Below, one piece after another: positions 40,642 to 48,647 of a stretch of 64,000 bases of DNA. Within the stretch, counting starts at the first letter, position 1. Each line of letters opens with the position of its first letter. The DNA comes from Virgibacillus_N oceani_A (GTDB lineage Bacteria; Bacillota; Bacilli; Bacillales; Amphibacillaceae). The stretch lies in assembly GCA_041521345.1 (NCBI GenBank), contig JBGOHB010000012.1, one strand, 5' to 3'. The notes under the pieces are model-generated. The model ran no database searches. It worked only from the letters and a program-made list of their open reading frames with translations, and had not been told where the DNA came from. A program made the translations under genes and the position numbers.

Positions 40642-40881
40642 CTAGATAACGTGTTGCAACTTATGGTTGCTATTTAGTTCAAAAAAAATCGTCCAATCAA
40701 CTTCTAGGACTTCGGATATTAATTTGGCTACATCAACTGACGGTGTTCTTTCGCCATTTTCTATCATTCCGTAGTACTGTCTAGTGATACCTTTGTCTGT
40801 AAGAGAAGCAACCTGTTCATGAGTTAGATGTTTTTCTTTTCTAGCGTTGATCAAGGTTTCCCTTAACTCTTTCTTTGTCAT
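40642..40881 (-). CDS. Cro-like XRE regulator
   Basis: 79 aa from ATG 40881 (GGAGGTGG upstream; a longer frame to 40902 is less likely). HTH: KHLTHEQVASLTDKGITRQY then YGMIENGERTPSVDVAKL. First gene of the leftward early operon, divergent from the CI-like gene, so the Cro counterpart. An operator copy (40656-40670) lies within its last codons. Confidence 0.85.
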   Translation of the reverse strand: MTKKELRETLINARKEKHLTHEQVASLTDKGITRQYYGMIENGERTPSVDVAKLISEVLEVDWTIFFELNSNHKLQHVI

Positions 40882-41004
40882 GTTTCCACCTCCGCTTTGC
40901 AACTTTTGGTTGCTTATTAATTCCTATTATACGCAACTTTTAGTTTCTGTCAATACTTTAATGCAACTTTTTATTTCTTTTTATTTAAAGCAACTGATTG
41001 TTGC
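40656..41004. promoter_or_regulatory. Operator array of the lysis/lysogeny switch
   Basis: Five 15-bp sites with consensus GCAACTNNNNGTTGC: 40656-40670, 40899-40913 and 40990-41004 (full palindromes), 40933-40947 and 40963-40977 (one good half, second half GTTTC or ATTTC). Four lie between the divergent cro and cI-like genes at 27-34 bp spacing, one in the end of cro. They are the likely binding sites of both regulators. Confidence 0.8.
40926..40953 (-). promoter_or_regulatory. Early lytic promoter
   Basis: On the minus strand a perfect TTGACA (40953-40948), 16 bp, and a perfect TATAAT (40931-40926). The operator 40933-40947 fits exactly in the spacer, so bound repressor would exclude RNA polymerase. 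Confidence 0.82.
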
Positions 41005-41044
41005 TATACAATGACGATAGACGTGATATAGAGGAGATAATGTT

Positions 41045-41404
41045 ATGATTTCTGTAAGGTTGAAGTATTTAAGAAAGAAAAGAAACCTGTCACAGCAATA
41101 TATGGCTGATTTTTTAGGTATCACCAGGCAAGGTTACGGGAAATACGAAGATGGAAAAAGCGAACCAGATAGTAAATCTATTGTAAAGCTTGCTGATTTT
41201 TTTGATGTAACCACTGATTACTTATTAGATCATGATACTGAAGATGAAGATAAAAGAAGAAATGCTATAATAAACAAAATTGCAACTGAATTCCCTGACA
41301 TCGACTTAATGTTCAAAGATATAGAAAATTGGACAACAGAGGATTTCGAGGAGTTATACGATTATGTTAAATTTAAGGTGAGTCAAAAGAAAAAGGGGGA
41401 TTAA
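41045..41404 (+). CDS. CI-like XRE repressor
   Basis: 119 aa. HTH (residues 5-58: NLSQQYMADFLGITRQGYGK, YEDGKSEPDSKSIVKLADFF) with TTDYLLDHD typical of phage repressors; a short helical C-terminal part, no LexA-like peptidase domain. Induction would then depend on the ImmA-like protease encoded three genes downstream. Operator 40990-41004 overlaps its promoter. Confidence 0.85.
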   Translation: MISVRLKYLRKKRNLSQQYMADFLGITRQGYGKYEDGKSEPDSKSIVKLADFFDVTTDYLLDHDTEDEDKRRNAIINKIATEFPDIDLMFKDIENWTTEDFEELYDYVKFKVSQKKKGD

Positions 41405-41405
41405 A

Positions 41406-42083
41406 GTGGCTCAATGTAAATACTGTAATAAAAAAGGTTGGTTTTTACAGGTTTCGAAAGCAGGTCTGTGCAACAATTGTCATCGTCCTGTTATCGCTTC
41501 ATTAGAGAGCGTTCTTAAGGTTTTAGATGAATCAGTCAAACTGGTAAACAACTCTAAAAGTTTTAATACGCGAATTGGTAGGGTTGATTTGGCTATAGAA
41601 AAATGTGATGATTTGTATAATGAATTTTGGTCGAAAGGCATAACTGTATTTGAACCAAATCCGCACGAAGCGAAAGAGAAATTATTAAAAGAAAAAGAAA
41701 AGATTATATCGGATGAGATTCATAACCTAGTCAAAAAACACATCGAAAAGGCAAAAAGGGCGAAAACAGTTAAAACAAAGATCTCTAACGCAGACAAAGC
41801 ATTGGATGAACTACTTAAGTTTAATCAACAATACAATTACGAGAATAAAGAATTAGAAAATACAATACACGCGTTTATTCACAAGGCACAATATGATGAT
41901 TACATAGAAACTGCTGAAAAACACGAATTTAAAGGCGATTTCAAAAAAGCAATTGATAAATATCAGGATGCTTTGTTCTTTTTGAAAAAAGATGACATAC
42001 CAGACGACTCCCAAAAGCCATTAATTGATGAATTAGAGGGAAAAATAAGTAAATTGCAAATGCAGTCAGCGAGGATTGAATAA
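41406..42083 (+). CDS. Zinc-ribbon plus coiled-coil protein of the lysogeny module
   Basis: 225 aa, GTG start at 41406 behind GGGGGAT. N-terminal zinc ribbon (CKYCNKKGWFLQ, LCNNCHRPV), then a long helical region resembling TPR/coiled-coil repeats (ADKALDELLKFNQQYNYENK, FKKAIDKYQDALFFLKKDD). Proteins with this ribbon occur beside phage repressors. Co-transcribed with the CI-like gene in the lysogen. Function unknown. Confidence 0.72.
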   Translation: MAQCKYCNKKGWFLQVSKAGLCNNCHRPVIASLESVLKVLDESVKLVNNSKSFNTRIGRVDLAIEKCDDLYNEFWSKGITVFEPNPHEAKEKLLKEKEKIISDEIHNLVKKHIEKAKRAKTVKTKISNADKALDELLKFNQQYNYENKELENTIHAFIHKAQYDDYIETAEKHEFKGDFKKAIDKYQDALFFLKKDDIPDDSQKPLIDELEGKISKLQMQSARIE

Positions 42084-42098
42084 AGCGAGGGGGATTAA

Positions 42099-42689
42099 AT
42101 GAAAAGAATTTTATTTGTTCTGTTGTTAGCAGGTTTGTTAATAGGATGCAATAGTCAAGCGGAGCAAATAGCAGAGTACAAGGAAGAACTGCAAAACGTT
42201 GCAGATGAAATGTTAGTAAATGCTGCGGCGGCAGAGGATATATTAAGTCAATACGATATTGTTTGGAATCACACTATAAAAAGTGGTGGGGCTATTCCAG
42301 TTGAGGAAATGGCAAACGTAACAGGGTTGGAGGAAAGTGTTGTTAGAGGGTATTTTCAGGTAAACAACATAGATAATATTCCGGATGATTTTTCTAATAA
42401 CATTCACTCCTTAAACGCATATTATGATGCTTCTGGAGATTTGGGAGAAATTGAAGAGGCGGCCGAACAAATTAGCAATAAAATCAACGAGTTAAACGAC
42501 CCACCAGACGGATATGAAAACGTATATGACGAAGTTTTAGACATGTATCTGTACACAGATGAATACGTAGAAATAGCGTTTAACCCGGATGGATCATTAC
42601 AATCTTTCAATGAAAAAGTGAACCAATTATCGAGTGAAATCACCAGTAAATATAAGAGGATTGAGGCAATTATGCCTAACGAAGATTAA
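42099..42689 (+). CDS. Lipoprotein of the lysogeny module, candidate superinfection exclusion
   Basis: 196 aa. Signal peptide with lipobox LLIGC (Cys 17: MKRILFVLLLAGLLIGC), then a helical surface domain with the segment EEMANVTGLEESVVRGYFQV. It is expressed with the repressor and lies between CI and integrase. In Streptococcus phage TP-J34 a lipoprotein (Ltp) in the same position blocks DNA entry of other phages; a like role here is inferred from position and lipoprotein nature only. Confidence 0.75.
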   Translation: MKRILFVLLLAGLLIGCNSQAEQIAEYKEELQNVADEMLVNAAAAEDILSQYDIVWNHTIKSGGAIPVEEMANVTGLEESVVRGYFQVNNIDNIPDDFSNNIHSLNAYYDASGDLGEIEEAAEQISNKINELNDPPDGYENVYDEVLDMYLYTDEYVEIAFNPDGSLQSFNEKVNQLSSEITSKYKRIEAIMPNED

Positions 42690-42763
42690 GGGTGTACACA
42701 AAAATGTACGCCCTATTTTGTACACTTAAATCGAACATACATTCTATAAATGGGGGTTTTAGT

Positions 42764-43198
42764 TTGTATACACACCTAGAAGATTACATTTATGACCTTT
42801 ATGAATTTATGAAAATTAATGAGCCGGTACAGTTATCAATTAACAATGTGGCCAAAAAACTAAAGGTGAAGGTTGTATATAGAAAAAAGAATTTCCGGTT
42901 TTATAATGAAATAATCTTAAATCAAGGAACAAAACAACAGGAATGGCAGTCATTCGGTCATGAAATTGGTCATTACTTGAGACATTATGGAAACCAGCTG
43001 CGTATGCATCGTTTGTTTATTGATCTACAAGAATACCAGGCAAACCATTTTGCCTATCATTTCTGTGTTCCAACTTTTATGCTTTGCGATACAAGCGATT
43101 TATCAGTCTATAAAATTATGGATCTATTTAATGTGGAATATGGATTCGCTTGCAGACGATTAGAAATGCATCAAAATAAACTGTTGATGATAAGGTGA
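42764..43198 (+). CDS. ImmA/IrrE-family metallopeptidase (lysogeny module)
   Basis: About 145 aa from TTG 42764 with GGGGG upstream; a longer frame starts at 42692 without a good site. HEIGHYLRHYG motif and a downstream EYQANHFAYHF with the third ligand Glu. Likely the anti-repressor protease that cleaves the CI-like repressor in induction. A TGTACAC inverted repeat lies just upstream (42693-42726). Confidence 0.82.
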   Translation: MYTHLEDYIYDLYEFMKINEPVQLSINNVAKKLKVKVVYRKKNFRFYNEIILNQGTKQQEWQSFGHEIGHYLRHYGNQLRMHRLFIDLQEYQANHFAYHFCVPTFMLCDTSDLSVYKIMDLFNVEYGFACRRLEMHQNKLLMIR

Positions 43199-43343
43199 AC
43201 TAATTGTAGTCTGGTCAGTTAAAAGGCTACAAATCAGATAAAGAAACATGAGGCTATCATTACCGTATGAATAGAAGTTGGATACATTTCCTTATGCATT
43301 TATACAAGTCATCATTTTACGATTGATACAAGGGGTGAAAAAA

Positions 43344-44525
43344 TTGGCTCACATTGAACATCGTGGAAAAAATAGTTATAGATTAGTAGTCACTATTGGT
43401 TATAACGACAGAGGCACTCCAATCAGAGAGCGAAAAACTGTCAAAGCCAAGAATCCAACAGAAGCAAAAAAGCACTTATCTATCTTTGAAGCTGAAATTT
43501 TGACCGGAAAGTATATTAAGCCTGAAAAAATAACCTTAGATAAACTCTATCGAGAATGGGAGGAAAAAGTAACAAACGATCAACTGGAGATAAGAACCAA
43601 AAAGGAATACGGAAATATATACAAGGAGCGGATAAAACCACAATATGGACATATGAAATTGAAGGACATACAGCCAATTCATGTATTAAACTTTGTTAAT
43701 GGGTTGAGTAAGGACGGAGCAAGGTTAGATGGTAAGAAGGGGCCATTATCCAGTTCCAGTATTAATAATTGCTATAAAGCTTTCAATCACATATTAAAAT
43801 TTGCCGTGAAAATGAAATGGATTACGGAAAACCCTGCCGAGAATATCGACACACCTGTAGTTCGGCATGAAGAAACAGACATATACAGTATGGAAGAATT
43901 ATTAATTTTTATCGAGCATTTGAAAACGCTGCCCTTTCGTTGGCAGCTGATCGTCACCCTTGCTTTGTCAACATCGGCTCGCCAGGGTGAAATAGCTGCC
44001 CTGGAAGAAAAACATGTAGATTTTAAACGACAAGGAATTCATATTAACCAGGCCTTATCAATTGAAAAAGGTGTCGGGGTAATTCTTAAAGATACGAAAA
44101 ACAAAAAGAAAAGATTCGTTTCACTTCCGGATCAACTGATGGAGTTACTTAAAAAAATGATTCACATCCGTAAGCAGGAAAACTTTAAAGCCGGTCAATA
44201 CAGAGAGTGGCCAGATCATCTTTTTCTTTTTGCGAGTGAATTTGGGAAACCTATCCGGCCGGATAGTATTAGTCAGTGGTGGCGACGTTTTACAAATAGT
44301 AAAGAGTTTGAAGACTTGGGATTAAAACGCATCAGATTTCATGATTTACGGCACACCTCGTTGATGTATTTGAGTGAGAAGGGTCTTAGGTCGAAGGCAG
44401 TCCAAAATCGTGCTGGACATGCCCGTATAACGACGACGTTTGGTCTTTATGGTCATGAAGTTGATTCTGATGAAAAGATTGCAGCTGATTTAATTGGAGA
44501 AATGTTTAAACAGGAGGCGAAATAG
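43344..44525 (+). CDS. int: Tyrosine integrase
   Basis: 393 aa from TTG 43344 (AAGGGGTG upstream; an in-frame TTG at 43278 lacks a site). N-terminal AP2-like arm-binding region (IEHRGKNSYRLVVTIGYNDR), SAM-like core-binding domain, and catalytic domain: Arg in TSARQGEIAAL, HDLRHTS, GHARITTTFGLYGH with the final Tyr. It recombines attP with the 3' end of tRNA-Arg. attR begins 132 bp after its stop. Confidence 0.92.
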   Translation: MAHIEHRGKNSYRLVVTIGYNDRGTPIRERKTVKAKNPTEAKKHLSIFEAEILTGKYIKPEKITLDKLYREWEEKVTNDQLEIRTKKEYGNIYKERIKPQYGHMKLKDIQPIHVLNFVNGLSKDGARLDGKKGPLSSSSINNCYKAFNHILKFAVKMKWITENPAENIDTPVVRHEETDIYSMEELLIFIEHLKTLPFRWQLIVTLALSTSARQGEIAALEEKHVDFKRQGIHINQALSIEKGVGVILKDTKNKKKRFVSLPDQLMELLKKMIHIRKQENFKAGQYREWPDHLFLFASEFGKPIRPDSISQWWRRFTNSKEFEDLGLKRIRFHDLRHTSLMYLSEKGLRSKAVQNRAGHARITTTFGLYGHEVDSDEKIAADLIGEMFKQEAK

Positions 44526-44527
44526 AA

Positions 44528-44567
44528 TTGGGGTTGATTTGGGGTTGAATTTCATCATTTGGGGTTG
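44528..44567 (+). promoter_or_regulatory. Right group of TTGGGGTTG repeats (candidate integrase arm sites)
   Basis: Copies at 44528-44536, 44539-44547 and 44559-44567; the first two are 11 bp apart, the third 20 bp further. Same sequence and orientation as the two copies at 634-653. Confidence 0.6.
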
Positions 44568-44656
44568 GAAACCATCTTGATTAATCCGAGTGTCGAGTAA
44601 TTAAAGCTTGGTAAATCAACATCAATTATAGAACATTCGTTTCCTTTTCGATTACT

Positions 44657-44706
44657 GCAACAGCCTTCTAAGCTGTGGGTCGCAGGTTCGAATCCTGCCT
44701 GGGACG
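44657..44706 (+). repeat. attR: 50-bp repeat of the tRNA-Arg 3' end
   Basis: Exact copy of 487-536. It is only the 3' part of the tRNA (no acceptor 5' strand or D-arm), so it is not a functional tRNA. Confidence 0.93.
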
Positions 44707-44727
44707 CTCTAAGGTTCATTCAACCAG

Positions 44728-44806
44728 AAAATCCGTCAAACCCATGTTAGTCACTCCGAAAGGGGGGATTAATACTACGTAGGTATGGCGGATTTTTTTA
44801 TTTTTT
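44728..44806 (+). terminator. Displaced host terminator of the tRNA operon
   Basis: AAAATCCG (44728-44735) pairs with CGGATTTT (44789-44796), with CCAT/ATGG inside; a T-rich tail follows. Before integration it would have been right behind tRNA-Arg. Confidence 0.6.
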
Positions 44807-44934
44807 CAAGCGATGACTTTGTGACTAAAAAGCCGTAAATAGTTTATGAAACAAAAATAGGAAAGCGTGTATATAGAGTTAAAAACAAGTCGATGAACGT
44901 AGTCAAATCGGAGGCGAGAATAAACAAATTTAAA

Positions 44935-44973
44935 TAAGCCTTCTCACACATCATGTCTGTGTAAGAAGGCTTA
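44935..44973. terminator. Bidirectional terminator after ysnB
   Basis: TAAGCCTTCTCACACA pairs with TGTGTAAGAAGGCTTA around a short loop: 16 bp. Lies just after the ysnB stop; 44807-44934 holds no gene that I can see. Confidence 0.8.
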
Positions 44974-44976
44974 TAA

Positions 44977-45483
44977 TTATAGCCATGTCTGATAGGAAAG
45001 TTCTTTTACTTCCTCACCCTCCGGCGTATAAAACCTAACCGATGCTTCATTTTCTTCCCATTCCATTACTACGTATGTCTTTTCCCGGCGATCCCTTGGC
45101 ATGCGGATGCTGCCGGGGTTAATAAAGAGCTGATCGTCCATCTTTTCCGCACCTGCTATGTGGGTATGACCAAAGCATATGATATCGGCATTTTCTTCTT
45201 TTGCCCTATAGGACAGTGGAAGCAACCCCGATTTAACCTGATGCAGATGACCATGTACAATAAGAAAGCGAGTCCCTTCAATAAAGATCATCTCTTCATT
45301 TGGATATTTAGGGTCAAAATCACAGTTCCCGGCTACTTTATAAAAGCCGGTGAGCGCTTCCGCATCCATATCCAATTCCGAGTCTCCGCAGTGAATCATA
45401 TGATTTAATTGATGCCGCTCTTTTATTTTAGATATTTCCTCTGTTAATCCATGACTGTCGCTTAATATTAAAACTTTCGGCAT
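44977..45483 (-). CDS. ysnB: YfcE/MJ0936-family metallophosphoesterase
   Basis: 168 aa. Metal-binding motifs in order: ILSDSHG (4-10), HCGDSE, GNCD, VHGHLHQ and FGHTHIAG. Phosphodiesterase of the MJ0936/YfcE family with two metal ions; physiological substrate not settled. Last gene of the racE-gerM-rph-ysnA-ysnB order known in B. subtilis; 18 bases after ysnA. Confidence 0.9.
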   Translation of the reverse strand: MPKVLILSDSHGLTEEISKIKERHQLNHMIHCGDSELDMDAEALTGFYKVAGNCDFDPKYPNEEMIFIEGTRFLIVHGHLHQVKSGLLPLSYRAKEENADIICFGHTHIAGAEKMDDQLFINPGSIRMPRDRREKTYVVMEWEENEASVRFYTPEGEEVKELSYQTWL

Positions 45484-45501
45484 AAACTATCCTGTCCTTT
45501 G

Positions 45502-46101
45502 TTACAAAATCTCCTCTTTTAACCATTCTTCCAATTGACTAATGGCATGTTTGCGGTGGCTGATTTGATTCTTTTCTTCAGACGACAGCTCGGCCATCGT
45601 TACATGATAACCATCAGGTACAAATATTGGATCATAGCCAAAGCCATTCTTTCCTTTCTTGGAAAAACCAATGTGTCCTTCACAATATCCGGTCCTAAAA
45701 ATGGTTTCCTCGCTTGGAATGGCTACTGCCAAAACACATATAAATCTTGCACTTCTTTTTTTTTCTGGTACATTTTCTAATTCATCCAATACTTTATCCA
45801 TATTTGCGTTATCATCTTTCATCTCTCCAGCATATCTTGCCGAGTAAATACCAGGACTTCCACCCAAATGATCTATCATTAAACCAGAATCATCGGCTAA
45901 CACAGGGATGGATAAATTCTCTGCAATCTGTTCAGCTTTCAACGCTGCGTTTTCTTTAAACGTAATTCCTGTTTCCTCTATATCAGGAATTTCTTCCTCA
46001 AGATCAAGCAACGAATATGCTTTAATGCGATACCCGGAAAAGAAAGCTTTAAACTCTTTCGCTTTTCCTTTATTTTTTGTTGCAACAAGTATTTGTTTCA
46101 T
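45502..46101 (-). CDS. ysnA: XTP/dITP diphosphatase (RdgB/HAM1)
   Basis: 199 aa, usual length. ATKNKGKAKEFKAF (substrate-binding Lys/Asn), VLADDSGLMIDHLGGSPGIY (catalytic Asp), NGFGYDPIFVPDG and SHRKHAISQL are family signatures. Hydrolyses non-canonical purine triphosphates to prevent their use in nucleic acids. Nine bases after rph, probably co-transcribed. Confidence 0.93.
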   Translation of the reverse strand: MKQILVATKNKGKAKEFKAFFSGYRIKAYSLLDLEEEIPDIEETGITFKENAALKAEQIAENLSIPVLADDSGLMIDHLGGSPGIYSARYAGEMKDDNANMDKVLDELENVPEKKRSARFICVLAVAIPSEETIFRTGYCEGHIGFSKKGKNGFGYDPIFVPDGYHVTMAELSSEEKNQISHRKHAISQLEEWLKEEIL

Positions 46102-46110
46102 ATTTCTCTC

Positions 46111-46860
46111 CTATTGTTTTGTTTCTCCGATCCGCGCTGTTAATTCTCCTAATGTGTCTTTTTGTTTACGAAAAATTTCTTCCAGCCCTTCGCTTGCAAG
46201 CTTTAGCATTACTTTCAACTGGTCAACGGAAAAAGTGGCTTCTTCCCCGGTGCCCTGCAATTCCACAAATTCACCGGAACCTGTCATAACTACATTCATA
46301 TCTACAAGTGCCTTTGCATCTTCTTCGTAATTTAAATCCAGCATTTCCATTTCGTCCGGCAATACGCCTACAGATGTGGCAGCTAAAAAGTCAGTTACAG
46401 GCATTTTTTGAAGCACTTTATCATCGAGTAATTTACCAAATGCCAATACTACAGCAACAAATGCACCCGTGATCGAAGCTGTTCTTGTTCCCCCGTCTGC
46501 CTGAATGACGTCACAATCTACCCAAACGGTTCTCTCACCTATTTTATCTAAATCAACGACAGACCTGAGTGCTCTGCCTATCAAACGCTGTATCTCCATC
46601 GTTCTTCCGGAAACTTTTCCTTTTGATGATTCACGTATGTTTCTTTGTTCAGTGGCACGGGGTAGCATGGCATATTCCGCTGTGATCCAGCCTTTACCCT
46701 GCCCGCGCAAAAATGGAGGGACTCTATCTTCAATACTTGCATTACAAATTACTTTTGTATTTCCAACCTCGATTAGAACAGAGCCTTCCGGATGGTTAAT
46801 ATAGTTTGTTGTCATGGTAATTGGTCGTAAACTGTCTGCATTTCGCTGATCATTTCTCAT
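46111..46860 (-). CDS. rph: Ribonuclease PH
   Basis: 249 aa. MRNDQRNADSLRPITM start, GNTKVICNASIEDRVPPFLR, QRLIGRALRSVVDL, DCDVIQADGGTRTASITGAF and GVLPDEMEMLDLNYEEDAKA are RNase PH hallmarks. Phosphorolytic 3' exonuclease for tRNA maturation. In an operon with ysnA. Confidence 0.95.
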   Translation of the reverse strand: MRNDQRNADSLRPITMTTNYINHPEGSVLIEVGNTKVICNASIEDRVPPFLRGQGKGWITAEYAMLPRATEQRNIRESSKGKVSGRTMEIQRLIGRALRSVVDLDKIGERTVWVDCDVIQADGGTRTASITGAFVAVVLAFGKLLDDKVLQKMPVTDFLAATSVGVLPDEMEMLDLNYEEDAKALVDMNVVMTGSGEFVELQGTGEEATFSVDQLKVMLKLASEGLEEIFRKQKDTLGELTARIGETKQ

Positions 46861-47011
46861 GGCCTATTCCTCCTCGTTTCCATCATTAGCTTAACACATT
46901 TTGCTGATTTCAACACTAATAACGTAAAAACTATAATGCTTTCATCCGGCTTTTTTTATACATAGTAAGGTACTTGCTTCATTTTCAAATCAATCATGTA
47001 AATTCACAAAT

Positions 47012-47040
47012 GAAAAAGAGGCTTTTTCGTTCAGCCTCTT
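47012..47040 (-). terminator. gerM terminator
   Basis: On the minus strand AAGAGGC-TGAACGAAAAA-GCCTCTT then TTTC, directly behind the gerM stop. The remaining 46861-47011 holds the rph upstream region. Confidence 0.8.
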
Positions 47041-47045
47041 CCAGT

Positions 47046-48122
47046 TTATACTTCTTGCGCTGGCATGAAATGTTGATTTGTTACCGGTTCATTATACGCT
47101 TCTCCATTTTCATTTACCAGTTGATCCACATTTTCCACACTTACGTTTATGGCTTCGATTTCCTGATTTTCCGTTAAAGTTCGAACGAGGGTTTCCATTA
47201 CTTCATCCGATATGATGGATTGCTCGCGGTCTTGTAGGATTTCTTTACTGAAAGTTAAGTTAAGTACCCCGTCTTCCAATGCTGGGTTATCAGCCAACGT
47301 TGTTTCAGCATTAAACACATGCGTGATATTTGATTGCATTCCAGGTCCTTCGAGTAGCCCCTGTACAATGGAAGCATATTTATTTTCTTCTGCATCTTCT
47401 ACATACTGTGTAACGGGCACATAATACCTGCTTTCATTATGTTCTGCAGGATAATACATGGTTACAGCCTGACTGTTCATTATATTTAGGTCCGTATCCA
47501 TTACATTAATACCGTTTTCCCTGGAATATCCTTCACCAATCGGGGTTCCGTTCACCGGCATTTCCTGTAATGGATGACCGTTCATTCGCAATTGAACTTG
47601 GTAAACATTTTCAAACTGTGTAAGTGTATGCGTAACAGATTCTACAATTTTTACTTCATCCGCTGCATCATATTCTTCAAATTCATTCGAAAAATCAACG
47701 ATCATCGTGCCATCTTCCTGAAGATTTACCCCAAGTACTTCTGTCCCTTCCGGCAATACTGCTTGAAATCCATTTGGCAACATAGGAGTAACAGGCCCGC
47801 CTTTGACCAGATGCTCTAACACTTGCTGTGCAACTTGATTTGATTCCGGCGCTGGTAATTCCAGAGTTTGTGCTGCGACCAATCCATTTGCATCAAATAA
47901 GTATAACTGTCTAGGCGTCATTTCGCCTTCAACCTCATTTTCTTCCGCACTCCCGGCTGTTTCATCATTTTCTTCTTCCGTAATAACACCGTCTAAATTA
48001 TCTACGGCTTCTGCATCCTGTGGCGGGTCCATTTCCTCCAATGATTGTTCCCCCTGAAAGCAGCCAGCCAAGGTAATTGTCAAAATCATTAATCCCGTTA
48101 TCCATATTCCGCGCTTTAGCAT
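47046..48122 (-). CDS. gerM: Germination/sporulation lipoprotein GerM
   Basis: 358 aa from ATG 48122 (AGGAGGG upstream; a longer frame to 48185 is less likely). Lipoprotein signal with lipobox LAGC, acidic linker, then two GerMN domains (LVKGGPVTPMLPNGFQAVLP...; LLEGPGMQSNITHVFNAETT...). Needed for spore formation and germination in B. subtilis. Syntenic place before rph. Confidence 0.9.
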   Translation of the reverse strand: MLKRGIWITGLMILTITLAGCFQGEQSLEEMDPPQDAEAVDNLDGVITEEENDETAGSAEENEVEGEMTPRQLYLFDANGLVAAQTLELPAPESNQVAQQVLEHLVKGGPVTPMLPNGFQAVLPEGTEVLGVNLQEDGTMIVDFSNEFEEYDAADEVKIVESVTHTLTQFENVYQVQLRMNGHPLQEMPVNGTPIGEGYSRENGINVMDTDLNIMNSQAVTMYYPAEHNESRYYVPVTQYVEDAEENKYASIVQGLLEGPGMQSNITHVFNAETTLADNPALEDGVLNLTFSKEILQDREQSIISDEVMETLVRTLTENQEIEAINVSVENVDQLVNENGEAYNEPVTNQHFMPAQEV

Positions 48123-48393
48123 GTGATTCCCTCCTATGATGGTTTGTACTATTATATATACGAGCTCATCACAAAAATAGACCAATCAGGAAGAATTAAT
48201 TATAATCTTTAGGAAGGAAAATCATAAGACATCATGCGGAATTAGCAGAAAAAAATAGTAGTTTTTGCTCATGTTTATTAGTATAAAAGAAAAAATCATT
48301 TTAACCCTAAAGGTTAAATTTATCCCGCTGCTGCAATTAGTATCATTTAATATCAAAAGTGCAGTAGCCGGGATAATATTTTTCAAACAGTAA

Positions 48394-48630
48394 AAAGAGG
48401 CTGAGACAGAACTCTGAGTAGTTTTGAAAATACGAACCATCCACCACAGTAGCTCCGGAAATATACGTAGACTCCTGTGGGAGCAAAGGCATCGGTGAGA
48501 CCCCGCAGTGCGACAGCACGAGGAGGCTCACCAGCCGCCCATGGAAAGCGAAGTATATTTCCGGAGCGAGTCATAAGATTAATGTTGTTCGGATTTTCGT
48601 TTGCTAAAATGGTTCTGTCCCAGCCTCTTT
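48394..48630. repeat. 237-bp intergenic repeat with terminal inverted repeats
   Basis: Ends AAAGAGGCTGAGACAGAAC and GTTCTGTCCCAGCCTCTTT (one mismatch) are inverted repeats. Inside, CTCCGGAAATATAC and GTATATTTCCGGAG form a second inverted pair, and GGTGAG/CTCACC a third around GACCCCGCAG. I recognise this as a dispersed intergenic element type of Bacillaceae; short ORFs in it (48343-48574) are not genes. The rest of 48123-48393 shows only the gerM upstream region. Confidence 0.75.
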
Positions 48631-48647
48631 AGTGACGTATATATTAA

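Larger units (their letters stand above)
487..44706. mobile_element. Complete tRNA-Arg-integrated siphovirus-type prophage, about 44.2 kb
   Basis: It is bounded by 50-bp att repeats with the tyrosine integrase next to attR. All modules of a temperate long-tailed phage are present in order: lysogeny, early regulation, recombination, replication, late regulator, packaging, head, tail, lysis, then accessory cargo at attL. I saw no broken core gene, so it may be inducible. The minor capsid set, Gp20-type scaffold and Gp15-type chaperone resemble Listeria A118-like phages in gene family and order. Confidence 0.93.

Noticed and set aside
44657..44706. Second tRNA-Arg gene
   Set aside because: Only the 3' 50 bases are present, with no 5' acceptor strand or D-arm.
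48222..48574. Short minus-strand ORFs
   Set aside because: They overlap the intergenic repeat and have no ribosome site or recognisable protein.
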